64,000 nucleotides of DNA, from NCBI RefSeq assembly GCF_037055325.1, contig NZ_CP146373.1, positions 3,224,001-3,288,000 of the forward strand, in the 5' to 3' direction. The notes beneath the pieces were generated by a model, which was not told the DNA's origin, searched no databases, and was given only the letters and a program-made list of their open reading frames with translations. Origin of the DNA: Arachnia propionica (GTDB lineage Bacteria; Actinomycetota; Actinomycetes; Propionibacteriales; Propionibacteriaceae). Of this stretch, positions 1 through 8,511 are shown in pieces (within the stretch, counting starts at the first letter, position 1; each line of letters opens with the position of its first letter). The position numbers were made by a program, and so were the translations under genes.

Positions 1-831
1 CTTCTCCTTGTCCCCACCCCTATGAATAGCGACAGACTGATTCACGTCACCCAAGAACACCGGTGAGCCGCTCTGACCAGGAGCTGTGTCGATCTGATAG
101 TAGAGGTTGTTCGCCTCACTGCGGGTGATAGTGCCCGCCATGCCCCACATCTCACCGTGTGGTTTATCGCCCGGATAGCCTCGAATATCCACCTTGGTGC
201 CGTCTAGGCTGGCGCTCTGCCAGCGGTATCCGAAGTGTCCGACCTGCGGGAATGATTGGCTGAGTTTCACGATAGCCCAGTCCAGCTTGCTTTCGCGATT
301 GCTGATCCACGAGGTGTCGGTCCACATCCTCGCCGCCTTGGCAGTCCCGTAGGGACGCTCAGCCTCGTTGGCACCGGGGCTGTACTCGAGGTCGAAGTTC
401 CAACCATTTTTGCCGTAGATGCAATGCCCTGCGGTCACGAGGGTGTCTGCGGAGACAAGCCATCCCGTGCAGTGCTGCGTCCCATCGGATTGGTGGATGT
501 AGACGATAGCTCGGTTCGGGAAGTCGGTGGTGTTGGTGATGCGCTGTCGACCATCCGGGCCGATGATCTTCCAACCACCCCTGTCTTCCGGAGAGTATGC
601 CTCCACAACTCCCCCCGCAGCAGAGGACTCTTGAGAGGCCGCCGCAGCCAGTTCTGGAGTAAACTCCAGCGGATTACCTTGGCCATCCACACCTACGGGA
701 GAAACCGAATCCGACGAGATTTCGTCGGCCTTGGCCAGCGAGGTCGGCCCTGTCAGTCCAGCCCCCGATAGACAGAGCACGAAGACCCCCAACAGGGAAG
801 CCAGCTTGCCCGACGTAGTGTGCTTCAGCAT
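1..831 (-). CDS. Secreted trypsin-like (S1B/V8-type) serine protease, C-terminus beyond left edge
   Basis: The reading frame is open to the left edge, so this is a partial gene (277 codons seen). It starts with ATG at 831, preceded by a GAGGAAAGG-type ribosome binding site. Residues 1-36 form a Sec signal peptide (KHTTSGK basic end, then a hydrophobic stretch). The chymotrypsin-fold catalytic triad is visible: His136 in TAGHC, Asp184 in LDWAIVKL and Ser254 in GQSGSP. The segment between signal and catalytic core (about 37-95) is probably a propeptide. The overall pattern matches extracellular glutamyl-endopeptidase/V8-like proteases that hydrolyse proteins outside the cell; substrate specificity cannot be read. 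The next gene upstream (966-1394) is on the same strand and also exported. The family call is sound; the exact subfamily is inference. Confidence 0.85.
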   Translation of the reverse strand, partial: MLKHTTSGKLASLLGVFVLCLSGAGLTGPTSLAKADEISSDSVSPVGVDGQGNPLEFTPELAAAASQESSAAGGVVEAYSPEDRGGWKIIGPDGRQRITNTTDFPNRAIVYIHQSDGTQHCTGWLVSADTLVTAGHCIYGKNGWNFDLEYSPGANEAERPYGTAKAARMWTDTSWISNRESKLDWAIVKLSQSFPQVGHFGYRWQSASLDGTKVDIRGYPGDKPHGEMWGMAGTITRSEANNLYYQIDTAPGQSGSPVFLGDVNQSVAIHRGGDKEK

Positions 832-965
832 AATTACTACCCTTTCCTCAACTGCAGTCAACTCGGTTTCTTCAAGATTGACGCCAAACCCGAGTCAAGA
901 TCTTCGACATCGATGCTGGCCCTATCACTTATTACCAAACCCCACTGCCTGAGAGAGATCCACAC

Positions 966-1394
966 CTACCGCGACTTAACGGTGAAGTCCTGCGTAAACT
1001 CCCCAATCTCCGGCACTTCGATAGCGACACGGGTTTCGGTGTACAACTCCGAGTGGCAATCTATAATCAAGGCTTGCGGCCCCCACCGGAGCCACCCCTT
1101 GAACCTGCCTTCAGAGCCACTGACGATAGCGTACTCATTGGTGTCTCCCTCGATCTGAATGAGGCAGCCATCCACAGGTTCCCCCTCCTCACTCAAGACT
1201 CGGCCCAGCAGATGGGCCCCCTGAGGCGAGAGCGTGGATAGCGGACTGTCAATGTCACCGATCGCGGATGCGCTCAAGGTAGCGCTACCATCCGACTGAC
1301 TCGGTTCCGCCGGCACGGGCTGAGAGCAAGAAGATCCAAGCATGACAACTCCCACAGAAGCGAGTGCCGCAATTATCCGACAGAAATTGCTCAT
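966..1394 (-). CDS. Small exported protein, putative lipoprotein with carboxypeptidase-regulatory-like fold
   Basis: 142 aa. The N-terminus has a hydrophobic stretch followed by LGSSCSQ, a weak lipobox because the -3 residue is Gly. It may therefore be a lipoprotein or an ordinary signal peptide. A Ser/Pro-rich linker (about 25-55) precedes a beta-rich segment with the patterns GRVLSEEGEPVDGC and GSEGRFKGWLRWG. These resemble the 'GxVxdxxGxPvxGa ... T...GxF' layout of carboxypeptidase-regulatory-like/CnaB-type beta-sandwich domains. Two Cys (in DGC and DCH) could form a disulfide. It is encoded just upstream of, and on the same strand as, the edge protease, with about 130 bp between. No enzymatic residues are recognisable; the function is unknown. 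Confidence 0.6.
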   Translation of the reverse strand: MSNFCRIIAALASVGVVMLGSSCSQPVPAEPSQSDGSATLSASAIGDIDSPLSTLSPQGAHLLGRVLSEEGEPVDGCLIQIEGDTNEYAIVSGSEGRFKGWLRWGPQALIIDCHSELYTETRVAIEVPEIGEFTQDFTVKSR

Positions 1395-1700
1395 CTGCTA
1401 CCCCCTTGCCATTGAAATCACTAGATATGAGCAGAAATCGCAGTCATCACAGCCGGACGAACGAACATCTATCCCGGCTGGCTACACGAAGTGATATTTC
1501 GTTTATACATGACTCCGTAGAGTCAACCAGAAATAACGCTAATCCCTCCTGAGTGTGGCTGTCAAGGGTGGGTCAGCAAAGTTGATGGTTGGTTGTCTAA
1601 TCTCTAGTGGGTCTGGTGTGGTTGGTGCGGGTGCGGCGTGACCTGCACGGTGACAATGAAAGCGTCTACTCAATTCCGTCAATAGCGAGGTCACGCCGCC
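1395..1700. other. Intergenic region upstream of the ISAs1 remnant
   Basis: About 300 bases without a convincing gene. The left half is AT-richer and should hold the promoter of the minus-strand lipoprotein gene. The right half (from about 1555) runs into the transposase remnant and probably contains the residual left end of the insertion sequence. I could not pair it with a clear right-end inverted repeat. Confidence 0.4.
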
Positions 1701-2330
1701 ATGTCATCTTCCATCACGGCTGTCCTATCGCGCCAGCCTCCGGTCTAGGTTCTCAGGAATGTGACCGATCCCCGGCACCGGCGCGGAGTACGCCACAGCC
1801 TGTTCACGATCCTGTCCCTGACCGTGACGGAAGTGCTGGTCGGCTGCCGGAGTTTTATGGCGATGTTGGGAGCACGCCACCGGCCTGACCACCGCAGAGC
1901 TTGAGGCCCTGGGACTTCAGGATGGCCAGGCTCTGTCGTCGGAGTCGACCATTCGTCGGCAGAACCTGGAACCCACAGACGTCGATGCCCACCTGAGGTC
2001 ATGGTTCTACACGCGTACCGGCACCATCGAAGGCAGAAGGATAGCAGTGGTAGCGCCAAGAGGACGGCTGTAGATGTGGTCTACCTGATCTGCTCCCTAC
2101 CTATGACCGATGCTCAGCCCGAGCAGGTCGCCGCCTGGATCCAAGGACGCTGAGGAATCGAGAACCAGCTCCACTGGGTCTGTGACGTCGTTACGGGCGA
2201 GAACCACACCACCGTCAGCTTCACCCGCCTCTTCCACGGCCCGGTACCTCCATCGCCTCGACCACCAGATTCCTAACCAGACGCCCCAAACGCGCCATTA
2301 AGCTCATCATCCATCCAACCGCGTAAACCG
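1701..2330 (+). pseudogene. ISAs1-family transposase remnant with stops, frameshift and internal deletion
   Basis: Starting at ATG 1701, conceptual translation gives the ISAs1 N-terminal signature after an in-frame stop: DPRHRRGVRHSLFTILSL, then VLVGCRSF. After another stop and a frame change comes SESTIRR and a segment matching the 'RT..GRR.iAVDGK' approach to the DDE core. The sequence then jumps to the C-terminal signature IENQLHWVCDV with GEN. The central DDE domain is mostly missing, and stop codons interrupt at least three places, so the copy is dead. It is wedged between the lipoprotein and the PAC2 gene. Family assignment rests on these motifs; no intact terminal inverted repeats were found. 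Confidence 0.75.
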
Positions 2331-2408
2331 ACTTTAGCGGTCCCCTGTCCGCAAGCGTTTCGCAACGACCTGGGCGGGTGTGTGGTCGCCTGCCTCCATG
2401 GAATCGTC

Positions 2409-3308
2409 TCACTCACCCATGGTTGGGGGCTGGTTGCCCTCGTCGCGCTGGGCGAGGAAACGCTCCACCGCCGCCGCTATCTCGTCGGCGGAGGGCAGAT
2501 CCTCGCCGGTGGGTTCGGTGTAGCGGTCGTATTGTTCCTCGAGTTGGCGCAGCAGCTCGCGGGCGGTCTCGTCACCCCGGGTGTCGGCCTCGATGGACAT
2601 CAGATTGGCCTCGGCGGCCAGGTCGAGTTCGTCGGTCGGAAGGGCCAACCCCGTCACCTCCACGTACTGGTGCAGGATGGTGGCCGCGGCCTGCGTGAAG
2701 GATGCGTTCGCGAGGTAGTGGGGAACGTGGGCTGCGGCCCCGAAGGCGCTGATCCCGAGAGTGCCCAGGTGGTATTCGAGATAGGACGCGAAGGAGGCCG
2801 GGATCTCGAGGCGCTCGATCCAGCGGGGGTTCGCCTGCCTCAGGTCCGGGTCTGTGGAATGTATCGCCAGGGGTGTGGGACGCGTGTGCGGAAAAGCCAT
2901 GGGCATGCCGTAACCGGTCAGCAGCATCGAGACGTCAAGTTTTTCGATCAACCCGACCAGTTCGTCGCGGAACAGCTGCCACCGATGATCGGGTTCCGGA
3001 CCGCGCATCACGAGATACGGTTTCCCTTCGGCGTCGCGCGCCAGGTGCAGGTTCAGCACTGGTTCCTCGAGTGAGGCCCAGTGGTCGCGGTCGAAGACCA
3101 TGGCGGGACGGCGGGCACGGTAGTCGTGGACGAGGTCCATGTTGAAGGACCCGAGCAGTTGGGGCTCGGAGTGTTCCAGAAGGGCCTCGATGAGCGTCGC
3201 GCCGACACGTCCCGAGTCGATGAAACCGTCGAAGAAGTAGAACAGCGGCAGTTCTGATCCCGCGACGGTGCCCCACAGGTCTTCGTTGATGGCAAACCAG
3301 TCGGACAT
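2409..3308 (-). CDS. PAC2 family protein (proteasome-assembly-chaperone-like fold)
   Basis: 299 aa, a normal length for actinobacterial PAC2 proteins. The N-terminal half has the expected 'FxGWxDAG'-like element as YFFDGFIDSG and a conserved FNMDLVHDYRARRP segment. The middle has LLTGYGMPMAFPHTRP, and the C-terminal third is helical and rich in Glu, with conserved PTDEL and a pattern of 'LxxxAxxxxxxIExxTRGDETAREL'. These match the DUF75/PAC2 family, which shares its fold with eukaryotic 20S proteasome assembly chaperones. The actinobacterial role is not firmly established. The start ATG is at 3308. It is co-directional with the upstream transporter (36-bp gap), so they may be co-transcribed. 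Confidence 0.85.
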   Translation of the reverse strand: MSDWFAINEDLWGTVAGSELPLFYFFDGFIDSGRVGATLIEALLEHSEPQLLGSFNMDLVHDYRARRPAMVFDRDHWASLEEPVLNLHLARDAEGKPYLVMRGPEPDHRWQLFRDELVGLIEKLDVSMLLTGYGMPMAFPHTRPTPLAIHSTDPDLRQANPRWIERLEIPASFASYLEYHLGTLGISAFGAAAHVPHYLANASFTQAAATILHQYVEVTGLALPTDELDLAAEANLMSIEADTRGDETARELLRQLEEQYDRYTEPTGEDLPSADEIAAAVERFLAQRDEGNQPPTMGE

Positions 3309-3344
3309 GTCCCCAGCCTAACCGGTACGGCGGGAAGATCCCGC

Positions 3345-4688
3345 TTATCCCGACCACCCACCGTGGTCCGCAGCACGTCCGGTCTCACGCACGGGAATCA
3401 TGGCGACCAACCCGGCGGCCAGCACCAGCGCGATCCCGAGGATGCCGAAATGCGCCGCCGACTCGCCTGCCGGGACGAAGAACGACCCCAACCACAGGGA
3501 CAGCACCCACAGCGACGACGCCAGGAAGGACACCGCCCGACCGGTCGTCGCATACAACCCGAACACCTCACCCGAGTGTCCCTCGGGAATGATGCGCGCC
3601 AGGAAGGACCGCGACGCCGATTGCGCCGGACCGACGAACAGGGTCATGGCGATCCCGAAGACCCAGAACACCACCGGCCCCCGGTCGTGGAGCAGGAAGA
3701 TGCACGACCCCAACCCCACCAGCGCGCCCAGCGAGATCAGGATCACCCGTTTCGGACCGACCCGGTCGTCCAGGTGCCCGAAGGCGATGGTCGCAATCCC
3801 TGCGACGACATTGGCCACCACACCGAAGACGATCACCTCGCCGGTGGTGAAGCCGAACACCAGTTTCGCCAGCACCGCACCGTAGGTGAACACCCCCGCC
3901 AGGCCGTCGCGGAACAGCGCGGAGGCCAGCAGGAACCAGGTGGTGTGCGGGGAAACGCGGTGGATGCGGGTCACGGAACCGATGAGGTCGCGGTAGGCCC
4001 GCAGCGGCGACTGGCGCGGCGGCGGTGAGACCACGGGCCGGTCCTTGATGGCCACGAACAGCGGAATGGTGAACAGCACCGTCCAGGCCCCGCACAGCAG
4101 CATTGAATTGCGCACCCCGTCGGGACCAATGTCGGCGCCCGCGACGGCGACGATCAACAGCAGGATCGCGATCCCGCCGAGGTATCCCATCCCCCAGCCG
4201 TAGCCGGAGACGCGACCGACGGTGCCGGGGGTGGCCACCTGATCGATGGCGGCGTAGTAGTTGACGTTGGCCACCTCGGAGACGATGTTGCCGATCCCGA
4301 GCAACGCCAAGCCCAGCCACAGGTACTGCTGCCCGGGCGCGACGAACCACAGCGCCGCCGAGACCGCCGCCAGCGCCCATGTCTGCCAGCGCAGGTGGAA
4401 CATCCGTCTCCCGGAACGGTCGGTTCCCTGCCCCAGCACCGGGGCCAGCAACGCGATGAGTACTCCTGCGGCGGCCATCGCGACCCCCATCATCATCGCC
4501 GGGGAGTCATCGCCGGGGCCGTTCCCGAACAACGCCCCGGAGGAGATGTAGGTACTGAACACGAAGGTGGTGATGACGGTCGCGAAGGGCTGGGTCCCCC
4601 AGTCCCACATGCACCAGCTGAGGATCCGTGCCCAGGATGTGCGCTGTTCACGCAGCGCGGTGGGCGCCTGGGTCTGGGTTTGACTCAC
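3345..4688 (-). CDS. MFS transporter, Atg22/UMF1 family
   Basis: 447 aa with about twelve hydrophobic segments. The N-terminal signature SWCMWDWGTQPFATVITTF, followed by a short loop and TM2, is typical of the Atg22-like (vacuole effluxer) branch of the major facilitator superfamily. The loop after TM2-TM3 has DRSGRRM, an MFS A-like motif. A mid-protein loop (about 215-235) is basic and Pro-rich, separating the two six-helix halves, and a second A-like motif, HLDDRVGPKR, follows TM8. Substrate is unknown; Atg22 relatives export amino acids. It is the first gene of a likely two-gene transcript with the PAC2 gene. Confidence 0.85.
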   Translation of the reverse strand: MSQTQTQAPTALREQRTSWARILSWCMWDWGTQPFATVITTFVFSTYISSGALFGNGPGDDSPAMMMGVAMAAAGVLIALLAPVLGQGTDRSGRRMFHLRWQTWALAAVSAALWFVAPGQQYLWLGLALLGIGNIVSEVANVNYYAAIDQVATPGTVGRVSGYGWGMGYLGGIAILLLIVAVAGADIGPDGVRNSMLLCGAWTVLFTIPLFVAIKDRPVVSPPPRQSPLRAYRDLIGSVTRIHRVSPHTTWFLLASALFRDGLAGVFTYGAVLAKLVFGFTTGEVIVFGVVANVVAGIATIAFGHLDDRVGPKRVILISLGALVGLGSCIFLLHDRGPVVFWVFGIAMTLFVGPAQSASRSFLARIIPEGHSGEVFGLYATTGRAVSFLASSLWVLSLWLGSFFVPAGESAAHFGILGIALVLAAGLVAMIPVRETGRAADHGGWSG

Positions 4689-4988
4689 AGGAACAACCTA
4701 GTGCCATCTGTCCCGTCTGTCGTTCCGGACAACTGGCGAAGCAAGGCAGCATGGGAGTCCCACCACATCAAACACTGACCCGAAGAACGTTCCGCCTCTT
4801 CCTCAAACGTCATCCACTCGGCGACGTGACCAGCTCCGGACACCCAAGGTGCCTGTCATCCAGTGCGGCCACCCTTTCCACACTCTCTGGGGCCGTGGGG
4901 CCGGTCGCACGTGGCAGGTATGCCACCGCCCCGCATGAGTGCAGCTATTGTCGTAATTGGTTTTCGTTACGAACGTTAGGAGGACATC
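4689..4988. other. Divergent intergenic region before WXG100-type cluster
   Basis: 300 bases between the divergent transporter and the first secretion-substrate gene. No ORF here has convincing codon bias. The right end carries an AT-rich stretch (around 4950-4972) and then an AGGAGG ribosome binding site 6-11 bases before the GTG start at 4989, so a promoter for the substrate cluster is expected here. Confidence 0.4.
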
Positions 4989-5387
4989 GTGAGCATGGAC
5001 ATGCAGCTGGAGATCGGCGCACAACAGCAGGCAGCCGAAACGGTACTGGACACGTGCGACGAGCTCTCGGGGGGCGTCAAGGGATTCGCCTCATCGGTTG
5101 AGGAACACCTGAGGAACGTGACGGGATCGGCAGCAGCTTCGGTGGTCGACGTCACCAATCACTGGGCGGAATCGTTCAAGGTGTTCCACGAGGATCTCCA
5201 GAGATATGCGTATGCACTACTGGAAGTCGACAAAGCTGCGGCAGAAAACGAGGAGTCGGTACAGGGAGCATTCCAGGACGTCATAGGTGCCATCAGCGCC
5301 TGTCCTCCGGCTGGGGGTTTGGAGGAACCAACCCAAGGAGCACTCCCGGACATCATGAGCGCCATCAGGAATCGAATGGAAAGCTGA
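4989..5387 (+). CDS. WXG100-superfamily-like small helical protein (type VII secretion associated)
   Basis: 132 aa, almost entirely predicted helix with no signal peptide or membrane segment. Length, a central NHWAESF turn between two long helices, and its place at the head of a row of similar genes fit the helical-hairpin WXG100/ESAT-6-like superfamily secreted by ESX/type VII systems. The exact W-x-G turn is replaced, so it is a divergent member. The GTG start at 4989 is chosen because AGGAGG lies 6 bases upstream. The next gene begins one base after this stop, so they are clearly an operon. No EccC ATPase or other apparatus gene is in the window. Confidence 0.65.
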   Translation: MSMDMQLEIGAQQQAAETVLDTCDELSGGVKGFASSVEEHLRNVTGSAAASVVDVTNHWAESFKVFHEDLQRYAYALLEVDKAAAENEESVQGAFQDVIGAISACPPAGGLEEPTQGALPDIMSAIRNRMES

Positions 5388-5388
5388 T

Positions 5389-5688
5389 ATGGGAAAGAGA
5401 ACATTCATTTACAAGGAAGCCGATGCGCAGGCCTTGCAGGACGCCTTCACCAAGATGGCCTCCGACCTGCGCACCAACATGAGGAACATGCAGTCCAAGG
5501 TGGACTCGGATCTGTCAGGCTGGAGCCCTGACACGGAGTCCCGGCAGGCGCAGCAGAAGAAGGGGCAGGAATTCAGCGACCGGTCCGAAGCACTAACAAA
5601 GGCCCTGGAGGACGCGGCGAGCGCTGTGGAAAAAGTTCGAGATCTCGCACACAAGGCCGAGGTCGATAACGTCGCTCTCCTGGATTGA
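5389..5688 (+). CDS. WXG100 family type VII secretion target
   Basis: 99 aa, the canonical WXG100 size. Two amphipathic helices are joined around LSGWSPDTES (about 43-52), with Trp in the position of the W-x-G turn (here W-S-P). The downstream helix ends with a charged C-terminus. Family members form four-helix dimers and are exported by ESX/Yuk machinery, often as partners of larger LXG or EspB-like substrates. Translation is probably coupled: it starts at ATG 5389, directly after the preceding stop. It may dimerise with the product of a neighbouring gene; that is inference from arrangement. Confidence 0.7.
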   Translation: MGKRTFIYKEADAQALQDAFTKMASDLRTNMRNMQSKVDSDLSGWSPDTESRQAQQKKGQEFSDRSEALTKALEDAASAVEKVRDLAHKAEVDNVALLD

Positions 5689-5699
5689 GAGGATGCGCA

Positions 5700-6041
5700 T
5701 TGCCTTCATATGATTTCGAGGTTGACCTGAAGTCCTTGGTGAGTGCCGCCAAGAAGACTGCCGAGGTAATACAGCTCAAAAAAGACAAGGATGTGGAGGA
5801 CTACGTTCCAACAGAGAGCGCGTTGGGACACGCCAAGCTCCAGGAAACCGTGAATGATTTTCAGGACAGATGGGAACGCGCCATCAACTCGATGACCAAG
5901 GACCTCGAAGAGATATCTGCTCGTTTGAGCAAGGTAGCCTTTAACTACATCGAGTACAACACCGCCGCCGAAGAGCAGATGCTCTCCGTCAAGAAAACCG
6001 CAGAAGGACTTTCAAAGAACCGAATCATGGAGGATTCTTGA
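5700..6041 (+). CDS. Small helical protein of type VII substrate cluster
   Basis: 113 aa from TTG 5700. This start is preferred over TTG 5685 because GAGAGGA sits seven bases upstream of it. The product begins LPSYDFEVDL, lacks Cys and has two long amphipathic helices with a kink around DYVPTES. The spacing W-x-RAINSM resembles the second helix of WXG100-like proteins. The gene ends overlapping the next start by one base (TTGATG). It is likely a chaperone-like or partner subunit for the following larger protein. The function is inferred from position only. Confidence 0.55.
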   Translation: MPSYDFEVDLKSLVSAAKKTAEVIQLKKDKDVEDYVPTESALGHAKLQETVNDFQDRWERAINSMTKDLEEISARLSKVAFNYIEYNTAAEEQMLSVKKTAEGLSKNRIMEDS

Positions 6042-7168
6042 TGAAATACACCCTGTCTATTCTTGATTATTTCATCATCCCCGGAAACCCGGCGGAAATT
6101 CGGGAGCGAACAAAAATTATGAGAGACCGCGCATCCGATTTCGACGATCTAGGGAACGCCCTCAAGTCGGTGAGTACGGATGGCTGGGTAGGGCGAGCAG
6201 CAGACCGTTTCCATGAGCGCTTCAAGCCCGAGCCGGACAGATGGATCAAAGCTGCGAACGGCTTCCGCAGAGCGGCAGCGGCTCTGGATTCCTACGCGGA
6301 TGCCCTTGCTTCAACACAGGAGAAGGTGCAGATCTGCAAACAGAATTACGAAGAAGCCGTCCGCCGATCAAAAGAGGCCGAGGCAGAGTATGAAAAATCG
6401 ATCGCCGAGGGATACCAGAAGAAGTCGGAGTGGGAGTCCCAGAACGGGCCGGGCACCTATACTCTGACCATCCGACCATTCGAGGATCCAGGAGAAGAGC
6501 AACGGAGCAAGGCAATCGACGACTATTTCAATCTGCGCGAAGAACTGTCGACCCATGGAGAAAAAGTGGCCGTCGAAGTGCGCGCATCGTGCGACGGGGC
6601 CGATGAATCTCGCAACTGGCTCACATCGGGATTGGCGTTCGCAGGTGGAGTAATCCTTGGGGCGCTCGAATCAGTAGGGAAAGTCGTCGGATTCACCCTT
6701 GATCTTCAGTACGGTATCGCATTGAGAGAGATAATCGATCTCACAAAAATGGCAACTGGAGAACTCACTCAGGAAGAATGGATTGCCAAGAAATCTCTCC
6801 CCGCAAATGAGGCCGCAGAGGTAGCACAGGCAGCGATGTCGAACCCCACGGAATTTGGCGGAGCTCTTGTTAATTCGATACTCGACATAGACAATCTCAA
6901 GGACGATCCCGCCCGGGCTCTTGGTGGATACATACCAGATGCCGCATTGCTTATCGCCAGCGGCGGGGTAAGCGCCCTTTCAAAGGCAGCCAAGACAATC
7001 AGGACGGTCAAGGGCGCGGTCGACAAAGGAAACAAACTCAAGGGTGGCATGAAAGCAATGAACGGGACGCTGGATGCCCAACACTCGGAGAAGGCATCGG
7101 ACAGCGTCGACGAGGCCTCCCAGGAATCCCATCTAGGCAAGCTGCACGAACTCGCCGATTCCCTGTAA
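6041..7168 (+). CDS. Putative type VII secreted effector scaffold with WXG100-like N-terminal domain
   Basis: 375 aa from ATG 6041, with GGAGG seven bases upstream. Residues about 5-130 form a WXG100-like domain, with the diagnostic TDGWVGRAADRFHERF turn and following helices. Residues 110-185 are charged coiled coil. Residues 195-235 contain a glycine-rich hydrophobic segment (GLAFAGGVILGALESVGKVVG) typical of the middle of LXG/EspB-type effectors. The C-terminal part has IPDAALLIASGGVSAL, the usual pre-toxin linker. The protein stops about 60 residues later without a recognisable toxin domain, and no immunity gene follows. It may be a structural substrate or an effector that lost its toxin tip. 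Confidence 0.65.
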   Translation: MKYTLSILDYFIIPGNPAEIRERTKIMRDRASDFDDLGNALKSVSTDGWVGRAADRFHERFKPEPDRWIKAANGFRRAAAALDSYADALASTQEKVQICKQNYEEAVRRSKEAEAEYEKSIAEGYQKKSEWESQNGPGTYTLTIRPFEDPGEEQRSKAIDDYFNLREELSTHGEKVAVEVRASCDGADESRNWLTSGLAFAGGVILGALESVGKVVGFTLDLQYGIALREIIDLTKMATGELTQEEWIAKKSLPANEAAEVAQAAMSNPTEFGGALVNSILDIDNLKDDPARALGGYIPDAALLIASGGVSALSKAAKTIRTVKGAVDKGNKLKGGMKAMNGTLDAQHSEKASDSVDEASQESHLGKLHELADSL

Positions 7169-7216
7169 TCCCGAGCCACGTCCATCTCTGCGACTCCGCC
7201 CTCTACACTGCGTCGC

Positions 7217-7609
7217 ATGGACGCGCTTGAACGGGCTGCACTGGTCGAGAAGGCAGCCGAGCGCGAGGCCGTCCGGGCGCAGGTCCTCATCGACCGGTTC
7301 GTCGCCGATGCCCTCGCCTCGGGCCTGGAGCCGGTGCCGTTGAGGGCCAGAACCCTCGACGGTCACGAGGTGAGGACGGATCGCCGCGGCTGGTACCTGC
7401 GCCGCGACCGCTCGGTCGCCGTCGACACCGACGGCGGCTACCACGTCCTGCACGTCCCCGGCGGCCTGATGGCACGCCTCAGGGGCGTGAAACTCGAACC
7501 CACCCGCCCGTCGCTGCGGGTGGGACAGGGAGGTCGCGACGGAGAAACCGGCGACCTGGAGGAATTCCTCACCTGGGCGCTTGAGGGAAGAACCCCGCAA
7601 CGTTCTTGA
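7217..7609 (+). CDS. Conserved hypothetical protein
   Basis: 130 aa with the strong GC third-position bias of a real gene. The N-terminal 35 residues are a helix rich in Ala/Glu/Arg. The centre is beta-rich, with GHEVRTDRRGWYLRRDRSVAVDTDGGYHVL, followed by Pro/Gly-rich turns and a helical tail. Short proteins with this 'GWYLrrd.s.avd..G.yy.l' element are common in actinobacteria, but I know no function. There are no signal peptide, membrane helices or catalytic motifs. It lies 48 bp after the type VII cluster on the same strand; whether it belongs to that cluster is unclear. Confidence 0.6.
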   Translation: MDALERAALVEKAAEREAVRAQVLIDRFVADALASGLEPVPLRARTLDGHEVRTDRRGWYLRRDRSVAVDTDGGYHVLHVPGGLMARLRGVKLEPTRPSLRVGQGGRDGETGDLEEFLTWALEGRTPQRS

Positions 7610-7923
7610 CTCCTCAACCAGATCCTCCCCCACGAAAGTGAGCTATCCACAGAAAGACCGCTTTTCCACAGATCCTTGTGGAAAGTTTCGCCGAGAAGCC
7701 AAAACGTCTTGCGTGTGAGGTCACACGAAACAGCTGCTTTCCCGGCACGATCGGGCTCGACGATTCCAGGAACCGGTGCCCCGATGCCACGCCCACCGAC
7801 CTGGCCTCCCGAGTGGCCGAAAGTTCGTTTTCCCGCGGCCCCCCTCCCACATCGCCCCGTGTGCTACTAGGCTTGATGCACCGGACGCCACAGGCGACGC
7901 CCGAAGAGATGAAAGGCATCATC

Positions 7924-8319
7924 ATGGAGACCACGGAGGCAATAAGCGAAACCAGAAGCGTAGCGGTCACCCGGGTGGCCCACGCCCAGCTGGAGGCCGT
8001 CTGGAGGGCCCTCATGGCTCCCGCCGGAGCGCAGGCACTGCTCGGCGCAGGCGGGCAGCTCGGCAACAAAGGAGAGTCGTGGAAGGCCGAGGACGGCACC
8101 TACGGCATCACCCGAAGCTTCCATCCGAAGGAACAGATCCGGTTCTCGTGGCACGCTGCTGAGGGGGCACCAGCCACTCTCGTCGACCTCAGGATGCGCG
8201 CCGTCGACGACGGCACGGAACTGACGCTCGTCCACAGCAACCTGCCCGAGGACGCCGACCTCGAGGCGCTTCGTTCCCGCTGGGAAAAGACCCTCGAAAA
8301 CCTGATCGCAGCCGCCTGA
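7924..8319 (+). CDS. SRPBCC (START/AHSA1-like) domain protein
   Basis: 131 aa from ATG 7924, chosen because GAAAGG lies seven bases upstream. The longer in-frame reading back to 7678 has no supporting site. The protein is a single SRPBCC hydrophobic-pocket domain: first strand ETRSVAVTRVAH, helix LEAVWRALMAPAGAQALLG, then GITRSFHPKEQIRFSW, LVDLRMRAVDDGTELTLVHSNLP and the long C-terminal helix ending WEKTLENLIAAA. AHSA1-like members bind small hydrophobic ligands or act as co-chaperones. No ligand can be inferred. It is a single gene followed by a terminator-like hairpin. Confidence 0.8.
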   Translation: METTEAISETRSVAVTRVAHAQLEAVWRALMAPAGAQALLGAGGQLGNKGESWKAEDGTYGITRSFHPKEQIRFSWHAAEGAPATLVDLRMRAVDDGTELTLVHSNLPEDADLEALRSRWEKTLENLIAAA

Positions 8320-8356
8320 CGGCGACGCGATAGCCCAGGACCCAGGGCCCGTGCAC

Positions 8357-8392
8357 GCGGCCCGACCGACGACCAACCGCCGGTCGGGCCGC
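8357..8392 (+). terminator. Hairpin after the SRPBCC gene
   Basis: An 11-bp perfect inverted repeat (GCGGCCCGACC / GGTCGGGCCGC) with a 14-base loop lies 38 bases after the stop codon, followed by a weak T-rich stretch (CTGTTCTC). It is a plausible intrinsic terminator. Confidence 0.6.
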
Positions 8393-8511
8393 GGCTGTTC
8401 TCATCCCTCGAAATTTCCCCGCGCACCCTCCCGTCCCACACCCACGGGCGTACAGTGAGTCAGGACAGACTGGCAACGTGGTCAGTGCACGAATGATCGC
8501 GAGGGAGCATC

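Noticed and set aside
1555..2335. Intact insertion sequence
   Set aside because: The transposase has several stops, a frameshift and lacks the central DDE region, and no matching terminal inverted repeats were found.
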